Source of the DNA: Leishmania mexicana MHOM/GT/2001/U1103
Lineage: Eukaryota > Euglenozoa > Kinetoplastea > Trypanosomatida > Trypanosomatidae
Assembly: GCF_000234665.1 (NCBI RefSeq)
Contig: NC_018331.1
Coordinates: 310,001-374,000, forward strand
Length of the DNA stretch: 64,000 nt
Direction of reading: 5' to 3'
In this document: piece by piece, positions 13,301 through 20,902 of the stretch
Position numbering within the stretch: the first letter of the stretch is position 1
Layout: every line of letters begins with the position of its first letter
The notes under the pieces: generated by a model
Told to the model about the DNA's origin: nothing
What the model saw: only the letters and a program-made list of their open reading frames with translations
Databases searched by the model: none
Position numbers and translations under genes: made by a program

Positions 13301-14226
13301 TACTTGCCAAGGCGCCTCTCTCCAAGTACAACTTTATTTCCACCATCTCCACTTCGACGTCACAGCTGCTGCGGCTGCTCAGTGGCCCCAACCCCATGCA
13401 GCCGTCTCTCTGCGTGGTCGTCGTCGACACAAACTTTGGCTACTTTAGCCCGTCAGACCTCGATGCGCTGCAGCAGCTGCACAAGAGCGCTTGTGTTGGC
13501 CGTATCGCCACGCACCGGGGAGCGACCGAGGCCGCCGGCAGAGACTCTCAGGAGGTGTCCAGCCTCTTTTACACCGTTCTACCCAGCAGTTTCTGCAAGA
13601 AGGACGAGGTAAGCCCGAGTGGGGACGGTGTCATGAGCATGGAGGCTTATGCGGCAATCCACCATCCGTTCACCTACACCGCCTCCGTTGAAGAGGTGCT
13701 TGACGTCCTGCATGACCGAATCAGCCAGGACATGAGGGTATCCACCGCATCAGCGGCAAGCTGCCTTTCGCGAAGCATCACCATGCGGGACGTCCAAGCC
13801 TCTGTCACTGAAAGCACGGTGGACAACCCCCCGATCGATGACGACGACAGCCGTAGCCGCAGTGGGTCTGGAAGTGGCGAGGGCTCTGCCCTCACCTGTG
13901 AGAGCCGCAGCGGGTCCACCCTCCTCACAGTTGAGCACGTGAGCGCCCTTTTCTCGAAGCTTACACCCGAGGCTCTCGGCTTAGAAGCCGCAAAGGAGAC
14001 GCGAAGCATAAAGAGGCAGAAGTCGTCGGTGGTACTGAGTGTCCACGAGGAGGGCGACATCGGTGAGCTCGAGCATACGAAGCGAAGCGGAGGGGGATCA
14101 ATGCAATACCGAAGAGGCTCCACTGCTTCCAAGACCGGTGGCCAAGGCGCACCGGCTGGCCGTCGCCGATCCTCCGTCAGTTCGAGGACCGGGCGCCGCT
14201 CCTCAGTGGCTTCAAAGAAGAGCTGA
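4357..14226 (+). CDS. Giant right-handed parallel beta-helix protein, 3289 aa
   Basis: Residues from about 20 to 2780 are built of several dozen short repeats with the look of pectate-lyase/NosD-type (PbH1/CASH) coils: a small residue or Asn, an Asn-x-Ile/Val step, Gly, and alternating hydrophobics (for example GNIIATHVGAGIRV, SNTISFNGDGILV). Such folds occur in polysaccharide-active enzymes and in large scaffolds such as FBXO11; I see no F-box or catalytic signature. A predicted coiled coil follows at about 2789-2835, then a basic Ser-rich linker, then a compact module at about 2956-3125 with hydrophobic strands (VLVHVF, LCVVVVD) suggestive of an alpha/beta fold, and finally an Arg/Ser-rich tail. 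There is no signal peptide or transmembrane segment, so a cytosolic or cytoskeletal scaffold is my inference. The start is the first ATG after the splice acceptor at 4130-4131. Poly-Ala, poly-Gln and Gly/Ser inserts interrupt some coils. The fold call is strong, the function unknown. Confidence 0.88.
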   Translation: MYEEAGYAVVQRYSRWQKKKVRTIIVNAHAKNASQKSISGAIALAKPFDRIELTGGEYHESVAVQMPLELVASEGEDPHIFSRSSTITIATSGIDVYMERIVVSSRSSSKLEAAVVAIAGNPILFRCHCSSLLIGGNAVAHVDECTVKESVSGIGIVVHESGGGIIKSSTIRNHRNVCFDIDTRGELAVTECTIDNNTGGDAMSISGAVSSISRDSGSSSTSCSQVQVTHCHFSISGGASSGASGGVSTSSLGSACGIILTQGAAPTIASNEFIEGEIGVLMEGPSTAQLKGNVIRCQRRCGILALVEESFGYAHNHQTLRITGDNVIDRCRVGIDAQCAISRASYIQQQNSATAMTGAGSGVGAPAEAGLNVSTIGGNVSGADRFLSDELPNPKRAFAWTPVQGNASPPCSRDAACFLPSTSSTTPLVRMENKWHSLDQLRANLQQLVTMTLQANPTCLQPTFEIGTSTATIVNERLDATAANPFANILNDMLGTQLIHRKGTPASQCEMLRVRGNKGIDIINTKFSNCDICAIRFGRQGYGLVEECVFEDCGTYAIVVDCAAHPLITGCRFLRSRGASILVTNFANPLIIGNEVASGKRDGILLASMSRGLIIGNIIATHVGAGIRVDKHSQPLICANAIFQNRKGGIAVAEGSKPTILLNNLVANLYAQVNCTEGADAFISHNRITASTDTGIRIDSCSRCTVLSNTISFNGDGILVELDGDPYVQDNDITDNTRAGVRACNNALGVFVGNRIRKNMGPNVLLTEGASSVFRANRIEESAQGGVVVCNEGHGFFERNTIAANATANVLVAGAYSEPEFLRNVISSSRSGCGIVCGHGAGGSFLRNSIHGNFQCGVFILEGSNPTFQGNNIAREAVGVLVSDGGKGSFTQNVIEDCYGSGVLAQRQANPVFSQNRVTGCQMSGLHIAPDSVGLFEQNDVTRNDIGVQFGSSMDSAVIQIHSSYLDEADTSNKDLSAAFQRRASRTAQHRSSVFATNTDASVLHSIASTSLQRSASVVRSPASVVRGNIITANLRGGVLLDAFPNGILEQNDIFQNNAYGIRGDATYAAARALAVLTATLGATDRSSVIRPPSLQQQQQSSFEELQPVMLIRANNVYGHDEANIFLDHFDGDKHETTITENTIYGAPYGVCVANNSTVHSMSKNEVHTCMDGFAFASGGHGCYTANHIRNCTYSGIYISDKAYPDFTDANRIENCGFSGVLVDVNGQGVFLNNTICHCATGVVVFCGPTTPFHVSYEEVIHARILSSTPTFTGNTVEENELHGVLLLSVISGCPLRSPLLLPCSGAGGKSAEVSLADSSSDEPQHDAPAPYSSAVGGIVTARGNRLCVTFEKNIIRRNRMMGVYHDRFEHWDLSALEKTHAERKPSAGNPVKNAYGGYEILLGTSQILDNDEHQRQRQLKQVSLIENIITECSVGVGAGYGCHPYLQRNNIHHNTFFGLLLRFGSAVSAYGNAICDNGLAGVYAASGAKGYIAKGTIESNNGWCRPEASPHTPRSFDDCIFSKSFFTQSMVDTVEESVRATAAAAGRRLRACCRAYEQMTRLAEVHVFTMTDALRYLAELVAASSGGLTLASGCAPSALFEVVEGASSSATGAAASSRRWLGGVALADYADVSTADGGIGVWVQTGSRVTIQGNEIGKHQNSGVLITKGVLQHHSVLHKSFNMEEGRKANTKLEMLASLPDRVKTTKTTASNTAVDIFAVQREAPPLACVEPGALFTTQMLYATGILAAVQVAASTTFESLDADFASFLHHSLSFSSLHGLQAEEKRQRVDSLHHIHIADNVISSNRDGVHVEVFHRLQACATPSAAAAAAASVNRIKARSGGGANNASDLMPHAPIEAHALPRFQRASTPKFSAAPTAFVNDTASAAAATSAFRASSHDIDVMECAYNASDFTIVMQGNTVTQNRRYGVYAVHVANVHCERWLSGRSALNETIAAQYDSIRSKLVLGRETTRVSVTLPFELHALKQKVGHALFRKNDLFSNQHTQVCVTSRYVALTQDGDRTLLQLDTTAPLSGSNYASQVLVGIPLMASLLQLPPPGLLLWDENKVHDAKSGVLLCGYLGPHSVRFQRNTFTNIVSDALCVQGHLACATVGKGNLFERNGVGLHLAQQQQIRLVSSPATALTDLRTRVFHNTFREAKDSSILLECVGAEAPLVYQNEFSGHTPGTAALYLHSDRAGGAAVVQGNVFSENHIPVFLIGGNESGVESPLYASPITLVENQFTGNYVGAFVCNGAAPTLERNLFEKNTRAGLEVVGSGTKPQLRHCVFREHRRNGDVGELTMPYPNQGTLRLERRNFSVKLLSENARVLTATSQARLPAGLLIGPFTEPVVDACGFVSNDIGVDAVRDAASSAIALTGPRAHFKGCLFTRHQICGVLVRGFQGAADGSGGGGRNVGKTGAGTAKGTTEGRKPTDDAVDVRSALNMAVTTVFERCVFTDNATANGGGDVVAMEDGCATFRDNVFCGTVVGKTGGVACFTQNSFITLSDGDAATATGAAYDSSACSGGANSAAAAVVIEEGGRIVADQNTIVHRKVGVKCLPGAEGIATGNRIVQCVAGLVLAPFNRTDVKKNRVLDSVDCGAVVYGGRMENNTIIQTPTGILVQHSSAYKGINGVPSHKRDALGFLCVGNKIVDCAKNGLLITTTGVFDGNSVSRCKSGIHIASSLNGGSAGSSPVIKNCSVYDNGVGVCMEDESESAVRDNDIFDNETVGLLVAATATGTLQDNHISSPFDHGAVELAVESRVKSFGNVIRNQFSPAFQRGTRASRAKDYQAEKANLDRELRDLDGTVEQAHHSMEAVSRDLWSLQQELVNMHSRSIAGFATVMAGPAGRALRVASPRAGTTTAVAASDKKEGRPTPGKQSILNAKNTFESGSSVTGAAASRKRSLGSLGRRTTSVGSSLVPAVSMGTRKQSKVGLSAKADAGGKPTRSAAAADPMTVLVHVFTNAATNTGADAVGQAITGVLAKAPLSKYNFISTISTSTSQLLRLLSGPNPMQPSLCVVVVDTNFGYFSPSDLDALQQLHKSACVGRIATHRGATEAAGRDSQEVSSLFYTVLPSSFCKKDEVSPSGDGVMSMEAYAAIHHPFTYTASVEEVLDVLHDRISQDMRVSTASAASCLSRSITMRDVQASVTESTVDNPPIDDDDSRSRSGSGSGEGSALTCESRSGSTLLTVEHVSALFSKLTPEALGLEAAKETRSIKRQKSSVVLSVHEEGDIGELEHTKRSGGGSMQYRRGSTASKTGGQGAPAGRRRSSVSSRTGRRSSVASKKS

Positions 14227-15162
14227 ACGCGACGTGGTGATACTTTGCCCGCTAAGCGGATCAGATGCAAAACGCATGTTTGGTTGGGTTGTTTCCTCCT
14301 CCCCTCCCCCTCCCCGCTCTTCCTGCAAGTGTTGGTGTGGATAGACTCATGAGCGCAGCCGTGGCGCCGACGGCCGAGCATACATTCTTTCTTGTGGCTT
14401 TTCCCCATCATGTCGCCCATGTGTATGTCGTCTGTCGTTTACATAATCGCTGCTGTCCGCGCATGTGTGTATGTGTGGCCGCGCTTGGGGGGCTGTAAGG
14501 AGCCCCTCTTCACTCCGCCCCTGAGTTGCCCATCATCGACGCTGAGTCAAATTTGTTTGAACGTTCCTCCCTCCGACCTCCCCTAATCTGCCGCACTCGT
14601 ACCTTTCCTCGGCGCCCAATCCTCGTTGATGTGAGCGGTAAGGTAGCGGGAGAAGGGTTCGGCGCCGGGGAGAGGGTGCGATGTACGCAGTGACTGCCCA
14701 TCTCTCCAAGAAGAGAAGAAATACCAGCATCGAGAAGAGTCTCTCTTCTCATGATCACAGACTTAGGCTGTGCTGGTGCGTGCCTCGGTGTGACCTCAGC
14801 TGTATGTTGCCGCGAAGCGCGCAACGCAGCGGCGACCGTGTGATTGTGGCCATATGCTGCAGACTCCAAGGCGACCACGACAAGTGTGTAACATCATCTT
14901 CCCCGCACCCATGTTGGCGCGCTCCTTGGGTATCGGTCGCAGGTGTCGGGCTGTCTTTCCGAGAGGGCCTCCGTCAGCAAAGGACGTCGTATATCCCGCA
15001 CCATTCCAGGTTTGATCTTCTCACGCACCTCGACCTTTGCTAGCCGCTGCCTCCTCTCTCCTTTTCACGCCGCCGCCGTCGCTCGTCCTTCTTCCGCTTC
15101 CTTGTCTTCAAAGAGTGTCAGGAAATGACAGAGCGTAGGGATCGGCTGTGAAGCGCGAATGC
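14227..15162 (+). other. Intergenic region with a short upstream ORF
   Basis: No gene is supported. Pyrimidine-rich DNA at about 15046-15110 followed by AGs at 15112-15121 marks a probable spliced-leader acceptor. An ATG at 15125 opens an 8-codon ORF that ends at 15151, just before the main start at 15163, and another out-of-frame ATG lies at 15159. These could lower translation of the next gene. Confidence 0.45.
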
Positions 15163-16833
15163 ATGCCCCGCCAACCCTCACGCGGCTCATCCCCTGGCAC
15201 GACCTTGCCACCCGAGGTCACGGTAACCAGTGTATCTCAGCTACCGAGTTGCGCGTCCGCTTCGCGGTCACTCCGGAAAGTCAATGAGCCTGGTGTGTTC
15301 CTTCTCTTGAACGGCTTTGTATGCCGCACGGCGGACGCCAGCGGCCGATTTCGCCCAGTGGATGTGTTTTCCGGCGTTCATCGCGAGGCCGCGACGGCAC
15401 CCCCCACGATGCCATCGGCGAATGCGCACTTCAGTTTCTCCGCCGGTTCAGCGGAGGAGACGAGGCGTTCCATCGACTCGGACTGTCCCCTCTTCAACTG
15501 CTTTGGCGTGCTCAGTGGTGGTGTCATCATCGACCCGATCGCCGCGTCGTTCGTGGAGTTCACCGACGCGGCTGTGTACACACCTAGGACTGTCGCCTCG
15601 CAAGTCGACACCGGGAACGACACGGAAGACGACCTCGCACGTGGCACTCTCCAGCAGGCAAACGAGCACGCCTTTCGTACCGGCGAGGCACATCTGATTC
15701 GGCCGGAATACCCGCTCACACTGTGCACCTCGGAGCTGCCTCTGCCCCCCAGGTCCTCTGATCCCCCGCTGAAGCGCTCTAAATATCGCTCAAGTCCCTT
15801 CAGCACCGCGGGAAGCACAGGGCCAACTGTCACATCGGCGCGTCACGCAGCACAGATGGGGATGGAGAACGTCGAGAAGTGGCTGAACCGGTTGGCGCCG
15901 TGTCCGGGTCACAGACCACAGTCGCCGAGGCGGGAAGCGTGGACGACAGTGTGGGCGGATGCCGAGGAATTTCGGCTTTCCATGCGGGCCCACAGCGACG
16001 TGCGCGCCAGCGAGGCGTCTCTCTATTTGCCACCGCGCATTCCATTTCCACTGCGCTTCCGCGGCCAGCCCATTTCCCTCATCGAAGAAGGAGCGAATGC
16101 ATCCCCCGCCGCCAGCCAGCAGCAGCAGCAGCAGCCGGATCGCGAGGCGAACAGCGCGACAGCGGTTCCACCGGACGGCGAGCGCTGCGCCGCCGCCTCC
16201 TTTACGTGCTATACAGGTGTCCCTCGTTTCGCCGCCGCAACGGAAACCGCGCCACGTTTCGACTCGGCGGAGTTTGTGAAGGGGACGGCCGTCACCCGAC
16301 TGCGAAAGCGAGTGCGCCCGTACTACGAGACCGCGTCGCTGGGGCGGCGCCGAGCCTCCGGCGACTACGAGGAGGAGGACAGGGAAAGGTTCTTGATCCC
16401 TTTTACCGATTCCACGCCTCGCCATGCTGCCTTTGCCCTTTTTCTGGTGTACTTCAACCATTTAGGTGTCCTCTGCAATGGCGTGCGTGTTACAGGAGAG
16501 ACGGCGGCCTCATCATGTCTTGAAGGACTCGATGTGGGCAGCGCAACGTGGGGCCTTTGCCCGAAAGACCTGTACGACGTTTGCGCGGAGGTGGAGCGAA
16601 AGCGGCGCGTGACGAGGGAGCTGAGGGAACATTCTGAGAGGATCTTCGTTGGCGGCACGCGGTGGAGCACCACCGCGGGGAACCGCGACGCGGTCGCGGC
16701 GGCGTGGACAGCGCTGCTACTTTCGTCGCGAACGGCCTTACTGGAGCGCATTACGGAGCTCAACCGCCACATACACCAGCTCCACGACGAAAAGCAGCGT
16801 CGGCGGCACGCCGATGAGCAGGAAAAGCAGTGA
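15163..16833 (+). CDS. Unrecognised protein, 556 aa
   Basis: I do not recognise a family. The first in-frame ATG is at 15163. The N-terminal third is Ser/Pro-rich with a hydrophobic core around residues 42-55 (FLLLNGFVC). A six-residue polyglutamine tract lies near residue 325. A more ordered region at about 410-480 contains the block HAAFALFLVYFNHLGVLCNG, and the last 80 residues are charged and predicted to form a coiled coil. No signal peptide or clear membrane span is visible. It lies co-directionally between the beta-helix giant and a helical-repeat gene. Length, codon use and GC3 are like neighbouring genes, so I regard it as a real conserved trypanosomatid gene of unknown function. Confidence 0.75.
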   Translation: MPRQPSRGSSPGTTLPPEVTVTSVSQLPSCASASRSLRKVNEPGVFLLLNGFVCRTADASGRFRPVDVFSGVHREAATAPPTMPSANAHFSFSAGSAEETRRSIDSDCPLFNCFGVLSGGVIIDPIAASFVEFTDAAVYTPRTVASQVDTGNDTEDDLARGTLQQANEHAFRTGEAHLIRPEYPLTLCTSELPLPPRSSDPPLKRSKYRSSPFSTAGSTGPTVTSARHAAQMGMENVEKWLNRLAPCPGHRPQSPRREAWTTVWADAEEFRLSMRAHSDVRASEASLYLPPRIPFPLRFRGQPISLIEEGANASPAASQQQQQQPDREANSATAVPPDGERCAAASFTCYTGVPRFAAATETAPRFDSAEFVKGTAVTRLRKRVRPYYETASLGRRRASGDYEEEDRERFLIPFTDSTPRHAAFALFLVYFNHLGVLCNGVRVTGETAASSCLEGLDVGSATWGLCPKDLYDVCAEVERKRRVTRELREHSERIFVGGTRWSTTAGNRDAVAAAWTALLLSSRTALLERITELNRHIHQLHDEKQRRRHADEQEKQ

Positions 16834-17476
16834 AGGTGACAAGTCGAATAATGACAGGAGGAAGAAGGCCGCGGGGTGTGAGTCACTGGGTACCTCTATT
16901 TCCTCCCTCGTCCGGGTACTCTGCTGACCACCAAGGCAACTGCGGGTGGAGGAGGGGGGAGCTAGTGAAGCGTCTACGTTACAGAATGGTGTGAGGCATC
17001 TCTCGAAGATGCAGCAGCGCTCACACTGTCGAAAGGAGAAGAAAAAAATGGTACGGCCTGCGAGACCAAATCAGGACGTCGAACGTCTTGTGAAACGTCC
17101 TGCCTCCCCTATGCGCGACGTGGTCGCGAGTGAATGCGAACACGGTTTCCAAATGTTATGCGCACCGTGTCGTTCTATCCTGCAGATGATGGTCCCTCGT
17201 GTGATACGAAGGGCGGCTCATGATGCCTACTCTCTCCCTCTCTTCCCCGGCATCGACGAACGCCCACAACGACGCATGTGCTGTGCTTGTTGCATCCTCT
17301 CGGCTCTGCACAACTGGCGTCCTCCTGAATCCACCTCCGTCTTCACTGTCCTCTACCTGCGTGCGTATGGATATGGCGCGCTCTGCCCGAGAGCGGGGAA
17401 ATGGGAGCAAGAACAACAGTCACACAGGCCCCCCCCCCACACACACATAGATACACAGCCTTCCTTGCCGCTCCAA
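16834..17476 (+). other. Intergenic/5' UTR, open frame not believed coding
   Basis: The frame of the next gene is open from 16946, but this part contains unrelated Cys/Arg-rich translation and pyrimidine blocks. AG dinucleotides at 17449-17450 and 17457-17458, just after a C-run and CA repeats, are candidate splice acceptors close to the ATG at 17477. Confidence 0.5.
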
Positions 17477-20083
17477 ATGCTGCGTATCGGTCGGCGGAGC
17501 CTCGCTGTTGTCACAGCGGCTGCCATTACGGACGCGGCGACCAAGCTGAACGCGCTCCTCGACATGAAGAATCGTACTCATCCAGTCCCTCACGGTGAGA
17601 TAAAGCGCTTTCTCAAGGCGGAGGTAATGCCAGTGCTGACGGGAACGGAGCTGGACAGGCGCGGTAACTCAACGGACCTCCGTCACTTCCTCGGCCAGCT
17701 CACCCGCGACGCGGCCTTCGCAGCTGTCATCGTTGGTGCCCGTCCAGAAGCGAGCTTTGTGCAGGCGATCGTGACGTGCATCAAGGAGGACCATCAGCGC
17801 ATGCGCTTTCTTCCGAAGATGTCCTCGCCACAGGCAAGCAAGATCATCGAATATCTTTGTAAGGCGGGCGTGACAGACATGGAGGTCTACCCAGTACTGA
17901 TCTCGCGACTGAACTTTGGCACTCTGAACGAGCTGGGCAGGGTCATGTTTGCACTCACAGAGTCAGGCTTTCACGCTCTGAGCATACTCGTTGTTGTACC
18001 CCTCTACAGTGGAGAAAAGTGGGTGCTCGACTTCGACAAGGCGAAGACGAAGAGGAACGAGTCGTCGTGTAGCGCCTTCGACGCCGTGCGGGTTCTGCGC
18101 GCGCTCTCCAAATCGTGCCGTGCCTATGTCGAGGAATCCCGGCGCGCCCCAAAGGAAGGCATGACGGGCGTCCCCAGCGAGAGCCTTAACTTGCTACGCA
18201 ACAACCTCCTGCGCTTTATCTTCGAAAACGCGTCCGTGCTGCGCGGGGCGCACTGGCTGAACGTTGCCCGCGCACTACTGAACTTCCCGAGGGAGTTCAG
18301 CGAACTGCGGAACTTCGTCCGAGACTACCCTGCCATCGAGAAGGAATTGCGGTCTGCGCTGGGTGTGTCAAAGGACTGCACAGCCACGTCGTCGTCGCAT
18401 GACGTGAAAGCACCATGCTCCGTCAACTGCGAAAGCGTTGGGGCGGCGGCAATGCAGCGCGTATTTCAGTACGCCGAGCAGCGCAGTGTTATCCCAGATG
18501 TGGAGGTGGGGAGCCCTGTCAGCGCGGAGTTTCCTTTTGACCTTAGTTACGGCGACCTCTTGAAGCTGCTCCCCTTGCTCGATCAGTTTCCTAGCATGAC
18601 ATCTGCACAGAATACCCAGCAGCGTGCGGAGCTCGTGCTGCAGGTGATGTGCGCGAACGTGCACCAGCTCCGCCTGCAGGACCTTGTCACCGCGCTACAG
18701 GTGCTGCGCCGCATACGACTATCGCCCAAAACGACAGCGGCAGTGGAGACGATTGCGCACGAGGCGGGCAACCGCCTCACTGTTTCTTCTGCGGAAGAGG
18801 TGCTCGGTGCCATCTCCTTCCGCACGGTCGCGCAACTTGCAGCCGCGCTGGCGGCGCTGCGCGTCACTCGCTGCGACGGCTTCGTTACGTTTGTGACCAC
18901 CAGGAATGACATATTTCCGTCCTCGCTGACCGTGGACACGGCGCTTTCCTTCATCAACGCTTTAGCGGGGCTCAAGATGACGCGCTCAAGCCTGTGCCAT
19001 AGCGCGCTGGAGTCGATACTGCGCGGTGTGCTGAACTTTCACAGGCAGCAGCTGAGGAATGGGCCCCTGCTGGACGCCTTTCCCATCCCCGTCGCTCGGA
19101 TGCTGCGCGGCTGCGTGCTGCTCGACTACATACCACCCGCGGACATTCTGCAAAGCTTTCTCGGCTCAGCGGAAGCACCACTGCGCGTGAGTGAGGAGGT
19201 GCACGGCGCTGGAGGTGTGCTCGTGTTCGACCTCTCTCGCTCCCTGTCCCACTTCTTGAAGCAGGCACGAGCCACCGCCCCGGAGCGGGAGAAGGATCTG
19301 TGGGACATTGGTGTAGTGGGGGTTGCGCTGCCCCTCGCTGTCGCGTGTACCGAAGACACCGTTCATGCTATGGAAAGCTATCGACAGACGGCGTCCTCCT
19401 CGCACACGGCGGTGTCGTGGCGCTCCACGGTCGACATGCTGGCGCTCTTCATTGATCCCCAGATGAACAGCACAAACAGAGGCACCATGGTGCAGCGCCT
19501 GCTAGAAGTCTTTTCAGAGGTGGAAACCTTGCTGAGGGCCGCTGCGACAGCGACCCGCGCACACCTCGACCAGTGCTCCCGCCACATCCACCACAGCGAC
19601 GAGGCTCGTCAGCGTTCACGACAGACGCCCTTCAATGCCAACTGCAACATGCACTTTCTCTCTGCCTTGCTGATTTTCGAGTACGTTGTCTTTCACGCGA
19701 ACACGCAGGCCGGGAGACCGCCCTCCAGTATGGCTGGCGAACCGGTCACTAGTGTCCGTGGCGATGCCGAGAAGGATATGGCAACTCTGGCGGGGCTAAA
19801 GGACCAGTACAGTGAGTTTCTTAGGACCCCTATCAGCGAGTCGGTGACCGACACGCCTATGGATATCGTGCGTCGCATCTTTGAGTGCCCGCTCTCGGGC
19901 CCCGTCGCCGGCTCAGCTGCGCCGCCACCCACAGTTGTGCTCCTGGAAAAGAAAGATGCGGTGGAAATCACAACCACACTGCCGTTTGCGCTCTCTCTCG
20001 TGATCGACCCGGGGCCAGTCAACGAGTTTTTCACGGAGCAGTGCATGTCGATTATGGTAGGCGACGCGGAGGAGTCGCATTGA
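17477..20083 (+). CDS. Probable mitochondrial helical-repeat protein, 868 aa
   Basis: The start at 17477 gives an N-terminus rich in Arg, Ser and Ala (MLRIGRRSLAVVTAAAI) that looks like a mitochondrial presequence. The body is alpha-helical with repeated Leu/Ala-rich helix pairs, clearest at about residues 362-375 (LLKLLPLLDQF), 392-422 (LVTALQVLRRI), 448-465 (VAQLAAALAALRV) and 487-515 (LSFINALAGLKM). This texture resembles the RAP/FASTK-like and other organellar helical-repeat RNA-binding proteins that are abundant in trypanosomatid mitochondria, but I cannot identify a C-terminal RAP signature by eye. Role in mitochondrial RNA processing or ribosome biogenesis is therefore an inference. 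The frame is open to 16946; that extension lacks these features and is probably untranslated. Confidence 0.75.
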   Translation: MLRIGRRSLAVVTAAAITDAATKLNALLDMKNRTHPVPHGEIKRFLKAEVMPVLTGTELDRRGNSTDLRHFLGQLTRDAAFAAVIVGARPEASFVQAIVTCIKEDHQRMRFLPKMSSPQASKIIEYLCKAGVTDMEVYPVLISRLNFGTLNELGRVMFALTESGFHALSILVVVPLYSGEKWVLDFDKAKTKRNESSCSAFDAVRVLRALSKSCRAYVEESRRAPKEGMTGVPSESLNLLRNNLLRFIFENASVLRGAHWLNVARALLNFPREFSELRNFVRDYPAIEKELRSALGVSKDCTATSSSHDVKAPCSVNCESVGAAAMQRVFQYAEQRSVIPDVEVGSPVSAEFPFDLSYGDLLKLLPLLDQFPSMTSAQNTQQRAELVLQVMCANVHQLRLQDLVTALQVLRRIRLSPKTTAAVETIAHEAGNRLTVSSAEEVLGAISFRTVAQLAAALAALRVTRCDGFVTFVTTRNDIFPSSLTVDTALSFINALAGLKMTRSSLCHSALESILRGVLNFHRQQLRNGPLLDAFPIPVARMLRGCVLLDYIPPADILQSFLGSAEAPLRVSEEVHGAGGVLVFDLSRSLSHFLKQARATAPEREKDLWDIGVVGVALPLAVACTEDTVHAMESYRQTASSSHTAVSWRSTVDMLALFIDPQMNSTNRGTMVQRLLEVFSEVETLLRAAATATRAHLDQCSRHIHHSDEARQRSRQTPFNANCNMHFLSALLIFEYVVFHANTQAGRPPSSMAGEPVTSVRGDAEKDMATLAGLKDQYSEFLRTPISESVTDTPMDIVRRIFECPLSGPVAGSAAPPPTVVLLEKKDAVEITTTLPFALSLVIDPGPVNEFFTEQCMSIMVGDAEESH

Positions 20084-20902
20084 GCTAGAAGGGAGCGAAG
20101 GCGGCTCGCGTGAGGTGCGCAGCGGCGGCAAAGTGCTGAACGAAAGACACGGGTCTCGACAGCAAGTGTGCGGGCGTCTCCGTCTGTGCTCGCCCTCCAC
20201 ACCCCTCTCTCTCCTCGCACGCGCAGACAGGCATCTGCGCCCCCGTTGAGTCTCACAACCGCGTATGTTTTTTTCTTGGGTCACCACCAAGTGTGATGGT
20301 TGTGTATGTGAGGAGGGAGAGACACAAAGCGAAACAGGTGCGCAGGAGACGCACTGGCGACCGCGATGGCACTGTTTGCGCTAACAGTACAAGAAAGGTG
20401 AGAACAAGTGGTCGCACATGCATGCAGCGAGAGCAAATGATCTGAGGCGGTTTCAGAGGTGGGCGTGAGAGGAAGCAGCGCCTTTCCTTCGCCGCATCTG
20501 TGTCGTCGTTGCTCCTCGCGCTGTCTGCGGCGACGCTCGTGTGCGACTCGCCACTGACTTTTCTGTGAGACGACAGACATGCGTCACATGTCTCACACGC
20601 TTTTTTTTGCTGTTGCCGTTGCTGCTCTGCTTGGCGGTGCCCCATTCTAGCCGGTTCCTGGCGTACGCGATGTACACAGCTGCGTGATGCTACTCGTGGC
20701 CAGTGTGCTGTGCATGGAAGCCACGCTACCCCTACTCGGCTGGACTCTTTCTCACCTGCTCCTCCTCTCCCTTGTCGACATCCGAACTGTCACTATGGTC
20801 GTGCCTTGCGCCAAAAACAGCGCTGTCCGTGCGGCAGTGCACACACTAACACACGGCAGTGGTCGTGTCGGTTCCCCCTCTTGCCCTCGCTGCTGAGGGA
20901 AT
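20084..20902 (+). other. Intergenic region
   Basis: No gene is supported. The region has pyrimidine-rich stretches near 20760-20780 and 20872-20893, the latter followed by AG at 20896-20897, six bases before the next ATG. Confidence 0.45.
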
